Shown piece by piece: positions 33,557 through 41,967 of a stretch of DNA of 64,000 bases. Origin of the DNA: CBDCDJ01 sp965215355 (GTDB lineage: Bacteria > Deinococcota > Deinococci > Deinococcales > Trueperaceae); assembly GCA_965215355.1 (NCBI GenBank), contig CBDCDJ010000007.1:1674001-1738000 (forward strand), in the 5' to 3' direction. The notes under the pieces were generated by a model. The model did no database searches, was not told the origin of the DNA, and saw only the letters and a program-made list of their open reading frames with translations. Positions within the stretch are counted from its first letter, which is position 1; each line of letters opens with the position of its first letter. The position numbers were made by a program, and so were the translations under genes.

Positions 33557-33805
33557 GTGGTGGTGTCCAAAAGCGCGAAACTCACCAGCAAAGGCCAGGT
33601 CACGATTCCCGCCGAGGTGCGCGAGGCTCTGGCTCTCAGCGAAGGAGACACCGTGACCTTCGAGGTGAACGAGGCGGGCGAGGCTGTGCTGCGGGCGACG
33701 AAAAGCGAAAGCGTGTTCGCACGCTACGCCGGTGCCTTAAGTGAGCACAAGGACGTGGGGGCGAAAGAGATAGTCGACGACCTGCGAGAAGCGCGCGGGT
33801 GGTAA
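33557..33805 (+). CDS. AbrB/SpoVT-type antitoxin
   Basis: The 82-residue protein carries a swapped-hairpin AbrB domain: KLTSKGQVTIPAEVREAL, with VTFEVNEAGEAVLRA as the following strands. The C-terminal part (YAGALSEHKDVGAKEIVDDL) is the usual VapB tail. AAGGAG at 33544-33549 favours GTG 33557; the in-frame GTGs at 33560 and 33563 are alternatives. The gene overlaps its PIN toxin by 7 bp. The pair lies inside a cassette bounded by 28-bp repeats. Confidence 0.8.
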   Translation: MVVSKSAKLTSKGQVTIPAEVREALALSEGDTVTFEVNEAGEAVLRATKSESVFARYAGALSEHKDVGAKEIVDDLREARGW

Positions 33806-34236
33806 CAGCGCTCGACACCAACGTTCTCGTCACCTTGCTCAAGGCAGACGAGCCAAAAGACCTGGAGACGACCCAGCGCGCGCTTGAAAAGGCAAGTGAG
33901 GCGGGCAAGCTCATCGTTTCACCTGCCGTTTACAGCGAACTTTACGCCGCACCCCGCATGACCGAAACCTTTTTAGGTGAGTTTCTCAAGCTCACCCACA
34001 TTTCCGTCGAGTGGCGTAACCCCCAGAGCGTCTGGCGTGAGGCGGCAGCGGCCTATAAAACCTATGCCGACAGGCGTAGAAGCGACCCCAACGACGCCGG
34101 CCCCAGGCGCATCCTGGCAGATTTTTTTATCGGGGCGCACGCGCTCCAGTACGCGGACACCCTGCTCACCTTCGACACGCGCATCTACCGAACAGCCTTC
34201 CCGCCCTTAGCGGTCACGGTGCTTAGGCCCGCGTAG
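33799..34236 (+). CDS. PIN-domain ribonuclease toxin (VapC family)
   Basis: ALDTNVLVTLLKADEP gives the first PIN Asp; a conserved Glu lies in SPAVYSELYAAP; DFFIGAHALQYADTLLTFD holds the acidic cluster and RIYRTAFP the tail. At 145 residues it is complete. It overlaps the AbrB antitoxin by 7 bp. Its stop (34234-34236) is one base before the GTG start of cas1, so cas1 translation is now coupled to this toxin gene. Confidence 0.85.
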   Translation: MVTALDTNVLVTLLKADEPKDLETTQRALEKASEAGKLIVSPAVYSELYAAPRMTETFLGEFLKLTHISVEWRNPQSVWREAAAAYKTYADRRRSDPNDAGPRRILADFFIGAHALQYADTLLTFDTRIYRTAFPPLAVTVLRPA

Positions 34237-34237
34237 C

Positions 34238-35230
34238 GTGAAAAAACCCGTTTACATCTTCTCGAGCGGCACCCTCAAGCGCCAGCAGAACACCCTGCGC
34301 TTCGACGGCGAAAAGGGCCCGCGCATGATTCCCGTCGAGACGACGAGCGATATTCACGTTTTCGGCGAATGCGACCTCAACACCCGGATGCTCAACTTTT
34401 TGACGCAGTGCAGCATCCCCTTGCACCTCTACAACTACTACGGCTACTACGCGGGCTCGTACATGCCGCGCGAGTGTTACGTGTCGGGCTATTTGACGCT
34501 GCAACAGGCCACACACTACAACCAGTACCCCGAACGCTTGAAAATCGCGCAGGCCTTCGTCTTGGGCGCGCTCAAAAACATTGAAAAGGTGCTGATGTAT
34601 TACAGTCGCCGCAGCGCCGACCTCGGCGGGGTGTTGGCGAGCGTCCGCGACGCGCAAACCCTGGTCGGGGAGCAGCGGGACATCGACACCCTGATGGCCC
34701 TGGAGGGCAACGCCCGGCAAGCCTATTACAGCGCCTGGGACGACATTTTGAGCGACGCGGACTTTCAGTTCGAGAGCCGCAGCAAACGCCCGCCACAAAA
34801 CCGCCTGAACGCCCTTATTTCGTTCGGCAACAGCCTCATGTACGTGACCTGCCTGTCCGAAATCTACCGCACCCACTTAGACCCGCGCATTTCGTTTTTA
34901 CACACGACCAACTACCGCCGCTACAGCCTGAACTTAGACTTGGCCGAGATTTTCAAGCCCATCATCGTCGACCGCGTCATTTTCACCCTCGTCAACAAGC
35001 GGATGCTCACGGCCAAAAGTTTTAAAAAAGACTCGGGCGGCATTTTTCTCAAAGACGACGCCCGGCAGGTTTTCTTAAAGGCGTACGACGCGCGCCTCAA
35101 AGACACACTTCAGATGCCCAGGCTCAAGCGGCACGTTTCCTACAAGCGCCTCATCCGCATGGAGTGTTACAAGCTCGAGAAACACCTCCTCGGCGACGAG
35201 GTTTACGTGCCTTACGTGGCGAGGTGGTAG
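34238..35230 (+). CDS. cas1: CRISPR integrase Cas1
   Basis: The 330-residue protein integrates new spacers together with Cas2. Family motifs are the N-terminal beta domain (SSGTLKRQQNTLRFDG), LMALEGNARQAYY with the catalytic Glu, FLHTTNYRRYSLNLDLAEIF with the catalytic His, and the acidic residues in KPIIVDR. It starts at GTG one base after the vapC stop and has no Shine-Dalgarno sequence, whereas the vestigial copy at 33484 has ATG and a GGGGAC. The start region therefore looks secondarily rearranged. Composition is native high-GC. It precedes cas2 by 4 bp. Confidence 0.93.
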   Translation: MKKPVYIFSSGTLKRQQNTLRFDGEKGPRMIPVETTSDIHVFGECDLNTRMLNFLTQCSIPLHLYNYYGYYAGSYMPRECYVSGYLTLQQATHYNQYPERLKIAQAFVLGALKNIEKVLMYYSRRSADLGGVLASVRDAQTLVGEQRDIDTLMALEGNARQAYYSAWDDILSDADFQFESRSKRPPQNRLNALISFGNSLMYVTCLSEIYRTHLDPRISFLHTTNYRRYSLNLDLAEIFKPIIVDRVIFTLVNKRMLTAKSFKKDSGGIFLKDDARQVFLKAYDARLKDTLQMPRLKRHVSYKRLIRMECYKLEKHLLGDEVYVPYVARW

Positions 35231-35234
35231 GACC

Positions 35235-35498
35235 GTGTACGTCATCATGGTTTACGACGTCGGGGTCGAGCGCGTGGTCAAGGTGCTCAAAACCGGGCGC
35301 AAGTACCTGACCCACGTGCAGAATTCGCTGCTCGAGGGCGAGTTGTCACCGGGCCAGCTCAAGCGCCTCAAGTTCGAGGTCGGCAACGTCATCGACGACA
35401 CGCACGACACGGTGTTGTTTTACACGCTGCGCTCGGAGAAGTACTTGGAGAAAATCCGCCTCGGCATCGCCACCAAAGAACCCGACGACTTTTTCTAG
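35235..35498 (+). CDS. cas2: CRISPR-associated protein Cas2
   Basis: The 87-residue protein has the ferredoxin fold of Cas2: MYVIMVYDVGVERVVKVLK contains the conserved Asp, then QNSLLEGELSPGQLKRLK and DTVLFYTLRSEKY. It forms the structural core of the Cas1-Cas2 integrase. GTG is the start, four bases after cas1. The CRISPR leader follows directly. Confidence 0.93.
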   Translation: MYVIMVYDVGVERVVKVLKTGRKYLTHVQNSLLEGELSPGQLKRLKFEVGNVIDDTHDTVLFYTLRSEKYLEKIRLGIATKEPDDFF

Positions 35499-35662
35499 TG
35501 TCGACCCCCAATCCTGCAAAAACCCCACGACACCGACACAACCTGCTAGAATGGCAGTAGAACCGTCCCTGACGGCGAGAACCTTGAAAGTTTAGAGGTG
35601 GGTTGACAGCTACCAGTTGTTTTGGTGTAGTCTGGGCTTGCGTCCCAGAGGGGTCGACACGG
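35499..35662 (+). promoter_or_regulatory. CRISPR leader with promoter
   Basis: This 164-bp region separates cas2 from the first repeat and contains no gene. TTGACA (35603-35608) and TGTAGT (35626-35631) are 17 bp apart, giving a likely start near 35638, about 25 nt before the first repeat. It lies at the 5' side of repeats that end in ATTGAAAC, as expected for leaders of type I arrays. Confidence 0.7.
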
Positions 35663-37074
35663 GTTTTTAGCTTTCCTATGAGGAATTGAAACTAGTTCGA
35701 GCCGCCCGGCAAAGTGCTCAGCGAGGCGCTGGTTTTTAGCTTTCCTATGAGGAATTGAAACTAGTTCGAGCCGCCCGGCAAAGTGCTCAGCGAGGCGTTT
35801 TTAGCTTTCCTATGGGAATTGAAACCTCACCTCGAGCCCGGTGGCACGAAGACACCCGTTTTTAGCTTTCCTATGAGGAATTGAAACTAACCACGGGGGT
35901 GAAAACCGCATAGCTCGCGGCGTCGTTTTTAGCTTTCCTATGAGGAATTGAAACAACCCTTGCAGCCACCACTGAATCTCGGTGAAGTCGTGTTTTTAGC
36001 TTTCCTATGAGGAATTGAAACAAAGACAGCCCCGCCACGTCGCCGTAAGGCGTGGAGTGTTTTTAGCTTTCCTATGAGGAATTGAAACAGCGGCACCACC
36101 GCGGCCCCGGCGGGCTGGTACGAGTTTTTAGCTTTCCTATGAGGAATTGAAACTTGTCACGTTCGACCAGGGGCATGACGCGGGCGAGTTTTTAGCTTTC
36201 CTATGAGGAATTGAAACTCCGACGTGCCGGTGCGGACTTCAAAACCGTCCGAGTTTTTAGCTTTCCTATGAGGAATTGAAACCCTAAAAGTTCGGCCTCG
36301 CGGACAGCCGCTGCACCCTGTTTTTAGCTTTCCTATGAGGAATTGAAACTAAAAGTCGGTCGCCGGGCCTGCGGTGAGCGAGGCGAAGGTTTTTAGCTTT
36401 CCTATGAGGAATTGAAACTACTTTTCGAGGTAGACCGGGTCGTGTAAGACCCCAGTTTTTAGCTTTCCTATGAGGAATTGAAACAAAAAGGTCGGCATGG
36501 GGGCAAACTCGACGCAGAAAGTTTTTAGCTTTCCTATGAGGAATTGAAACTGAAAGAGTCTGGATATTCGAGGTACAAAAATGACCTGTTTTTAGCTTTC
36601 CTATGAGGAATTGAAACACTGGGCTCGAGTACAGTCGAATTTACCTATGGGCTCGAGTTTTTAGCTTTCCTATGAGGAATTGAAACCCGACGAGATTCGG
36701 ACGCGCTGCAAACCCGCCGACCCTGTTTTTAGCTTTCCTATGAGGAATTGAAACTTGTGCGGACCTGAGCTTTAATTCTGTCGTTCATGTAAGAGTTTTT
36801 AGCTTTCCTATGAGGAATTGAAACTTCGTGCTGGCTCCCGTTGTGCTCGGCGTAAAGAGGCGTTTTTAGCTTTCCTATGAGGAATTGAAACCCGATATGC
36901 AGCGTGAGGCTGAAGGTGCCGAGGGTTGTTTTTAGCTTTCCTATGAGGAATTGAAACTTCAACTTTCTAAAGCATATTTACTACCCGTTCTTACACGGGT
37001 TTTTAGCTTTCCTATGAGGAATTAAAACTTCGGCCGGTCCGGCGGTATAAGTATTTCTAAAACGCGTTTTTAGC
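35663..37074 (+). CRISPR. CRISPR array, subtype I-B, 21 repeats plus a partial one
   Basis: The 30-bp repeat begins GTTTTTAGC and ends GGAATTGAAAC. Twenty-one copies start at 35663, 35732, 35797, 35858, 35925, 35992, 36059, 36124, 36188, 36253, 36320, 36389, 36455, 36521, 36588, 36657, 36725, 36795, 36862, 36928 and 36999, with a 9-bp fragment at 37066. Spacers are 32-41 bp. Nineteen copies appear identical; the third lacks one A (29 bp) and the last has G to A (ATTAAAAC). The degenerate end at 37 kb and the leader at 35.5 kb fix the polarity. Spacers 1 and 2 share the same first 35 bases. The terminal ATTGAAAC is the expected 8-nt crRNA handle. Confidence 0.97.
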
Positions 37075-37094
37075 ACCGCTTTAGGGTGGAGAAC

Positions 37095-37100
37095 TATAAT
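37095..37100 (+). promoter_or_regulatory. -10 box of the isoaspartyl methyltransferase gene
   Basis: A perfect TATAAT lies 43 bp before the ATG at 37144. No matching -35 was found. AAAGGGAA at about 37133-37140 is the ribosome-binding site. Confidence 0.4.
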
Positions 37101-37143
37101 AAGAAACGTTCTACATCTACGGTTAAGAGCAGAAAGGGAATGT

Positions 37144-37839
37144 ATGAAGCACTTTGTGACGCTTTTCATGGTGGCGCTGTTGACCCTCGCCGCTGCCCAA
37201 TACAACTTTGACGCACAACGTGAAAGGATGGTGGAAGAGGGTGTCATCGGCTACGGCGTCAGCGACGACGAAGTCATCGCGGCGCTGCGCAGCGTGCCCC
37301 GTCACGCGTTCGTCACCGATGAGTACCTCTCCCAGGCTTACGAGAACCACCCGCTCCCCATCGGCTACGGCCAGACCATCTCGCAGCCCTACATCGTCGC
37401 GCTGATGACCGAGGCGGCGGCTGTCAAAGCGGGGGACAAGGTGCTCGAGATAGGCACCGGCTCGGGCTACCAGGCGGCGGTGCTGGCGGAAATCGCCGCC
37501 GAAGTTTATTCGCTCGAGATTATCGGCCCCCTGGCGGAACGTGCGGAAGAGGACTTGGCGAGCTTGGGGTACGACAACGTACAGGTCTACCACGCCGACG
37601 GTTACTTCGGGCTGCCGGACGAAGCCCCGTTCGACGCCATCCTCGTCACCGCCGCGCCCGACCACATCCCGCAGCCGCTCGTGCAGCAGCTCGCGGTGGG
37701 CGGCAGTCTGGTGATTCCGGTGGGGCCGGTCGGGGGTTACCAGACTCTCTGGAAACTCACTAAGGTGAGCGAGGACGAGGTGAGGACCGAGAACCTGGGC
37801 GGCGTGCGCTTCGTGCCCTTTACGCGGGAGGAGCGCTAA
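37144..37839 (+). CDS. pcm: Exported protein-L-isoaspartate O-methyltransferase
   Basis: The enzyme methylates isoaspartyl residues for protein repair. Family motifs are complete: VPRHAFV, PIGYGQTISQPYIVALM, the SAM-binding VLEIGTGSGYQAAVLAE, and the C-terminal IPVG. The unusual point is an N-terminal hydrophobic signal MKHFVTLFMVALLTLAAAQ, so the enzyme is probably exported or periplasmic, whereas most bacterial PIMTs are cytosolic and lack this sequence. Without the signal the length (~212) is normal. It lies just downstream of the CRISPR array and overlaps the convergent gene by 4 bp. Confidence 0.88.
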   Translation: MKHFVTLFMVALLTLAAAQYNFDAQRERMVEEGVIGYGVSDDEVIAALRSVPRHAFVTDEYLSQAYENHPLPIGYGQTISQPYIVALMTEAAAVKAGDKVLEIGTGSGYQAAVLAEIAAEVYSLEIIGPLAERAEEDLASLGYDNVQVYHADGYFGLPDEAPFDAILVTAAPDHIPQPLVQQLAVGGSLVIPVGPVGGYQTLWKLTKVSEDEVRTENLGGVRFVPFTREER

Positions 37840-40238
37840 CCCCACCTCCAGAAGACCGCCAGCGCCCCCGCGTAGGCCGCCGCGCCCAGCCACAGCACCG
37901 CCGAAAACCCTGCCGAAAGGGCGATAATAACCGCCAACACTGCGCTGATAACTGAAAAGGAGCCGTTGACCGCCCAGGCCCAGGGCACGAGCGCCGCGTT
38001 GTGTCTTTCGACCAGGCGCAGCCCCGCCGCGAAGGGAAGCCCCATAAAGTAGCCCAAGGGGGCCAGCGCCAGCACGGTGAAGAGAAGCCGCCCCCCCTCG
38101 GGCAGGCGCAGCGCCAGGGCGGAAAAGGGGGGCAGGAGGAGAGGGTAGAGGACGACGACGAGCACGAGCGCGCCGAGCGCCCAACGAAGGGGCCAGCACC
38201 GCACCGTAAACGAGCCCAGGCCGGAGAAGAGCAGCAGGCCCAGCAGGATGACCGCCAGCGCCGTGACCGGCTGCCCCAGCACCAGGATGAAGCGCTGCGA
38301 CAGGGACACCTCGACGAACAAAAAGGCGAGTCCCAGACAGGCGAAGTAGACGAGGACGCGCCAGGTGGGGAGGGTTGCGCCGGCCTCTCGAGCCCCACTC
38401 CCACCCCGCCTTAACCTCGAGCCCAGCAGCGGACCCAAAATGAACACCGCCGCCGCCAAGCTCACCAGCGCAAGGAGCGCCACCAGCACGAAAAAGCCGC
38501 TGCCGCCGAAGGGTTGCCAGGTGCGGCCCAAGCTCGCCAAAATCTCCGGCGTCTGCCGCCACTTGAAAAAGTGAAAAAAGAAGGGGCGGTCATCGCTGGT
38601 GGGGCGGATGTCGAAGCGGTAGTCTTCATAGACCTTCTCGGGATGCTCGAGAATTTCCGTGAACAACTCGTGATAAACGGGTTCGGGCAGGATGTTGTAA
38701 CGGTTGAGTTCGGTGTCCTCGATGCCCGGATAGTAGACGCCGTCGAAACCCCGCGCCTGCAAAAAGGCGCGGACGGTCTCGACCTCTTCCGCGGAGAGCG
38801 GCTTTTCGCTGGCGACGACCGTCATGGTGCGCAGGCTGCGGAAAGCGGCGAGGTGAGTTTTCGGGTCGCGGCCACTCTCTTCCAGCGCCGCGGCCACGGT
38901 GCCGAACAGCCGGGCCGACTCGCTCGGCGGCGTCTGCAGCCAGCGGGTGACGACGAGAAGTCCGCCCTCTTCCAGGGCGCGCAGGTAGTCGCGGAAGGCT
39001 TGGGCGGTATAAAGGTAATTCTCGGTCAGGCTGTAAGCCCCCGAGGTGACGGGGCGGTGAGGGTCGGTGAGCGCGACCATCACCAGGGGAAAGCTGTGGG
39101 GCTCGAGCGCCCGCGCGTAGACGCGGCTCGAGCGCTCGAGCCCCGTCACGCGCTCGTCGGTGTAGAGCCCGCTCGTAAAGTCGCGGTACGGCCCCTGCAG
39201 AATGTCGATGACCAGGCCGTGTTCCTCGACCGCCGTCACTTTCTGCGCGCCCGCCGCCAGGGCCAGGAGCACGTCGAGCCCCGTCCCCGCCGAGAGCACC
39301 AGCGTCTCGGCCGCGGGGCGCAGCCGGTAGGCCAGGCCGATGGGTAAGTGGTCGGCCAGCAGCGCCGCCTCGTCCGCGTCGGGGGCGAGTTCGGTGATGG
39401 GCAGCAGCGTGCCGCCGTCCAGGATGAGCCCCGCCTGCGGGGGCGGCCCGACCGGGGCGAGCAGGGAGAGGCCCGGCATCGAGTGGATGGTCGGGCTCTC
39501 GACCACGTCCACACGCGCGGTCGCGTCCCACTCGGTAAAGACGAGCCTGGAGTCGAGCGCCAGCAGGAGCTGCGACAGCGTCTTGTAGGGCGAGAGCCGC
39601 TGCGCGAGCATCTCGGGCGGCCTGACGAGCAGCCCCACCCCGAGCGCGACGAGGAGGGTGAGGAGAAGAGCGGCGGCGACGCCCCCCGGACGCCGCAACA
39701 CGCCCCTATCCAGGAACAACCCGCCCGACGCCGCCCCCAACAGGGCGGCCAACACCACCGTGCCGACGCCGCCGAAGGCGTTGAGCGCTACAAGCGACCC
39801 CAGCGACCCCAGCGCCGAGCCGACGAGGTTGGCCCCGTAGACGAGGTGCGAACGCCCCCGCGCCCCCGCCGCCATGAGTTCGCCGCCGATGAGCAGCCCG
39901 CTGAACGTAAAGGGCACGGCGGCGGCCAGAAAGTAGAGCGCCAAGTAGAGGGGTTGCTTGGGGTCCCAGGCGATGCTGAACGAGTCGAAAGGGAGGTAGT
40001 TGATGGTGAGGTAAGCGCCTACGGTGGTGACGCCGAAGCCCAGACAGAGCGGGAGCGGCGCGAAGCGCCGTCCCCGCACGCTGAGAAGCGACCCGCTCGC
40101 CCCGAAGCCCAGCAGCGCCAGGCTGATAGCCATAAAAGCGAAGTGGTAAAACTGCTGCACCGCGAAAAGACGCAGCAGCGCGAGTTGCAACAGGAAGGTG
40201 GCGGCGGAGAGGAGGGCGACGCCCAGGTAAGGGGCCAC
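37836..40238 (-). CDS. Polytopic membrane protein with spermidine-synthase-like domain
   Basis: The 800-residue protein has hydrophobic helices over residues 1-~210 and again ~585-800, with a soluble central domain that contains a SAM-fold motif (LVLSAGTGLDVLLALAAGAQ) and VTAVEEHGLVIDIL, as in spermidine-synthase-like methyltransferase folds. Such fused membrane proteins are common in bacteria; their substrate is not known. It starts at GTG 40238, sharing one base with the stop (TAG) of the upstream esterase gene, so the two are co-translated. Confidence 0.75.
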   Translation of the reverse strand: MAPYLGVALLSAATFLLQLALLRLFAVQQFYHFAFMAISLALLGFGASGSLLSVRGRRFAPLPLCLGFGVTTVGAYLTINYLPFDSFSIAWDPKQPLYLALYFLAAAVPFTFSGLLIGGELMAAGARGRSHLVYGANLVGSALGSLGSLVALNAFGGVGTVVLAALLGAASGGLFLDRGVLRRPGGVAAALLLTLLVALGVGLLVRPPEMLAQRLSPYKTLSQLLLALDSRLVFTEWDATARVDVVESPTIHSMPGLSLLAPVGPPPQAGLILDGGTLLPITELAPDADEAALLADHLPIGLAYRLRPAAETLVLSAGTGLDVLLALAAGAQKVTAVEEHGLVIDILQGPYRDFTSGLYTDERVTGLERSSRVYARALEPHSFPLVMVALTDPHRPVTSGAYSLTENYLYTAQAFRDYLRALEEGGLLVVTRWLQTPPSESARLFGTVAAALEESGRDPKTHLAAFRSLRTMTVVASEKPLSAEEVETVRAFLQARGFDGVYYPGIEDTELNRYNILPEPVYHELFTEILEHPEKVYEDYRFDIRPTSDDRPFFFHFFKWRQTPEILASLGRTWQPFGGSGFFVLVALLALVSLAAAVFILGPLLGSRLRRGGSGAREAGATLPTWRVLVYFACLGLAFLFVEVSLSQRFILVLGQPVTALAVILLGLLLFSGLGSFTVRCWPLRWALGALVLVVVLYPLLLPPFSALALRLPEGGRLLFTVLALAPLGYFMGLPFAAGLRLVERHNAALVPWAWAVNGSFSVISAVLAVIIALSAGFSAVLWLGAAAYAGALAVFWRWG

Positions 40239-41635
40239 TAGAACCCCCAGGGATAGAGTTCGGGCGATTTTTTGCCCGACGGCTCGAGGTGGAGCGGGTG
40301 GAGCGCTGCCGTTTCATGAATGTAAACAAAGGCGTCGTAACGCTCGGGCAAGGCCGTGGGCACGTAGTTGCCACGCTCGAAGAGGGGATTGTACACCACC
40401 CCGATGGCGCGGTGCCCGCGGGGGGCGAGAAAGGGTTGGGTGTCCTCGAGCCCTTCGGTAATAAGGAGCCAGTTCCTTTCCCCGGCCGCGGCGAAAAGGC
40501 TTTCCCAGCTTTCCTCTATGGCCGGCGGCACTTCCATTTCCTGCATGGGCGCGCCCCACCTTTCGGCGGCGATGACCGTGCCCTGGTGCGAGCCGAAACC
40601 GACCAGCACCGTGTCCGCCTCGCCGTAGCGCTCGCGCACGAGCTGGCCTAAGTTGACCAGGCCCCGCGCCGCCATCGGCGTGGCTCGCGCGTCGCCGACG
40701 TGGGTGTTGTGCTCCCAGATGATGGCCTTGGCGTCGGGTCCGTAATAGCGCAACAGGCGGTCCAATGTGTCGGCCATGTGGATGTCCCGCACGTTCCAAG
40801 AAAGTGCGCCGTCCCGCGCCGCCGCGCGGTAGTAGCGCTCGGCGTTCGCCAGCACGAAGGCGTTTTGCAGGAGGTTGAACCGCGTTTCGGCGTCCAGCTC
40901 GAGCCGGTTTATCTCTACAAGGAGACCCGTCGCTTCCCTCTCGCAGGTGAGGGGTATTTGTAGCGTGGCCCGCGCGTAGGCCTGTTCGTCCTCGGCGAAA
41001 GGCGCAAAGCACCTCTCGACCTCACGCGCGGCCTCGAGGGCTTCGGGATGAGCAGCCGGCTCCAGAGTTTCCAGAATCACCGCCAGCGACGCCCAAAGGC
41101 TGTAAACGTCGAGCCCGTAGAAGCCGACGCCCGCCGTCGGTACGCTTTCGTTGTACTCCCGCAGCCACTCGGTAAAGGCGACGGTTTCCCAGTTGGCCCA
41201 CAGCCAGGTCGGCCAGCGCGCAAAGGCGTGCAGCACGTCGTAAGCGTCCTGTCCCTCGGGTGCCGCCCCCGTGACGTAGCGGTTGACGCGGTAGCTGGCG
41301 GGCCAGTCTCCTTCGACGGCGACGAACGAAAAACCCTTTTCCTCGATAAGTCGTTGTGAAATGCGGGCGCGCCAGGTGTAGTATTCGGAAGTGCCGTGGG
41401 ACGCCTCACCCAGCAGCACGACGTGGGCGTCGCCGACGCGCTCCAAAAGCGGGTCTAAGTCGTCGGCATCCTCCAGGTCGAAAGCGACGCGCCGTACTTC
41501 TTGCGATTCGGCTCCACGTTGTGCCCAGACGGTGCCGACGACGCCCAGCAAACTCGTCAACAGTACCGGTACGGCACGCCGTAGCCACCGGCGCTTAAAC
41601 TCAGCGACGACTCCAGCGAAAAGTCGGTTTACCAT
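40238..41635 (-). CDS. Erythromycin esterase family protein, exported
   Basis: From ATG 41635, preceded by GAGGGGGG, the protein has a signal-like N-terminus (RRAVPVLLTSLLGVVGTVWA) and an erythromycin esterase domain. VVLLGEASHGTSEYYTWRA holds the conserved Glu-His pair; FVAVEGDWP and IIWEHNTHVGDA add the other acidic and His residues. EreA/EreB hydrolyse macrolide lactones; most genomic homologues, including this exported one, have unknown substrates. A further in-frame ATG at 41680 lacks a signal peptide. It is in an operon with the spermidine-synthase-like membrane protein. Confidence 0.8.
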   Translation of the reverse strand: MVNRLFAGVVAEFKRRWLRRAVPVLLTSLLGVVGTVWAQRGAESQEVRRVAFDLEDADDLDPLLERVGDAHVVLLGEASHGTSEYYTWRARISQRLIEEKGFSFVAVEGDWPASYRVNRYVTGAAPEGQDAYDVLHAFARWPTWLWANWETVAFTEWLREYNESVPTAGVGFYGLDVYSLWASLAVILETLEPAAHPEALEAAREVERCFAPFAEDEQAYARATLQIPLTCEREATGLLVEINRLELDAETRFNLLQNAFVLANAERYYRAAARDGALSWNVRDIHMADTLDRLLRYYGPDAKAIIWEHNTHVGDARATPMAARGLVNLGQLVRERYGEADTVLVGFGSHQGTVIAAERWGAPMQEMEVPPAIEESWESLFAAAGERNWLLITEGLEDTQPFLAPRGHRAIGVVYNPLFERGNYVPTALPERYDAFVYIHETAALHPLHLEPSGKKSPELYPWGF

Positions 41636-41967
41636 GTTGCCCCCCTCGCACGTCAACCGGAACAGGTTGAACCACTTCAAAGTATGCGTTAAAACCCCTC
41701 ATGAGGTCAACGATACTGCCCCGCAAAAACGGAGAGTCGGTTAAGCCTCTGTAAGAACGGAGGCAAGATGAAAGAGCGCAGAGTTTACACAGCTACATCC
41801 AGGGCTTCTATAATTCCAGGCGCAGGCATTAGTCTTTAGCCTATGTATCACCCGTTGAGTTTGAGAGGCTAGACTTTGAAAGAGCTGCTTAACTTCTACT
41901 CCGTGAAATTGGGCAATAGCAAACGCCCGAAGGCTTTGAATTCACCCGGCAGCCCCAACCCGAGCCA
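41636..41967. other. Intergenic region upstream of esterase and downstream of purF
   Basis: No gene of normal size is visible. TTTACA (41784-41789) and TATAAT (41809-41814), 19 bp apart, form a possible plus-strand promoter, but only very short frames follow (for example one reading KELLNFYSVKLGNSKRPKA, ending 41971). It may drive a small RNA or a short peptide; I cannot support either. Confidence 0.35.

Noticed and set aside
36284..36962. Minus-strand open frames inside the CRISPR array with repeated SIPHRKAKN-like peptides
   Set aside because: They are translations of the CRISPR repeat itself, not proteins.
35663..37074. Self-targeting spacers against genes in this window
   Set aside because: I saw no long match by eye. 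A proper search against the complete genome is required.
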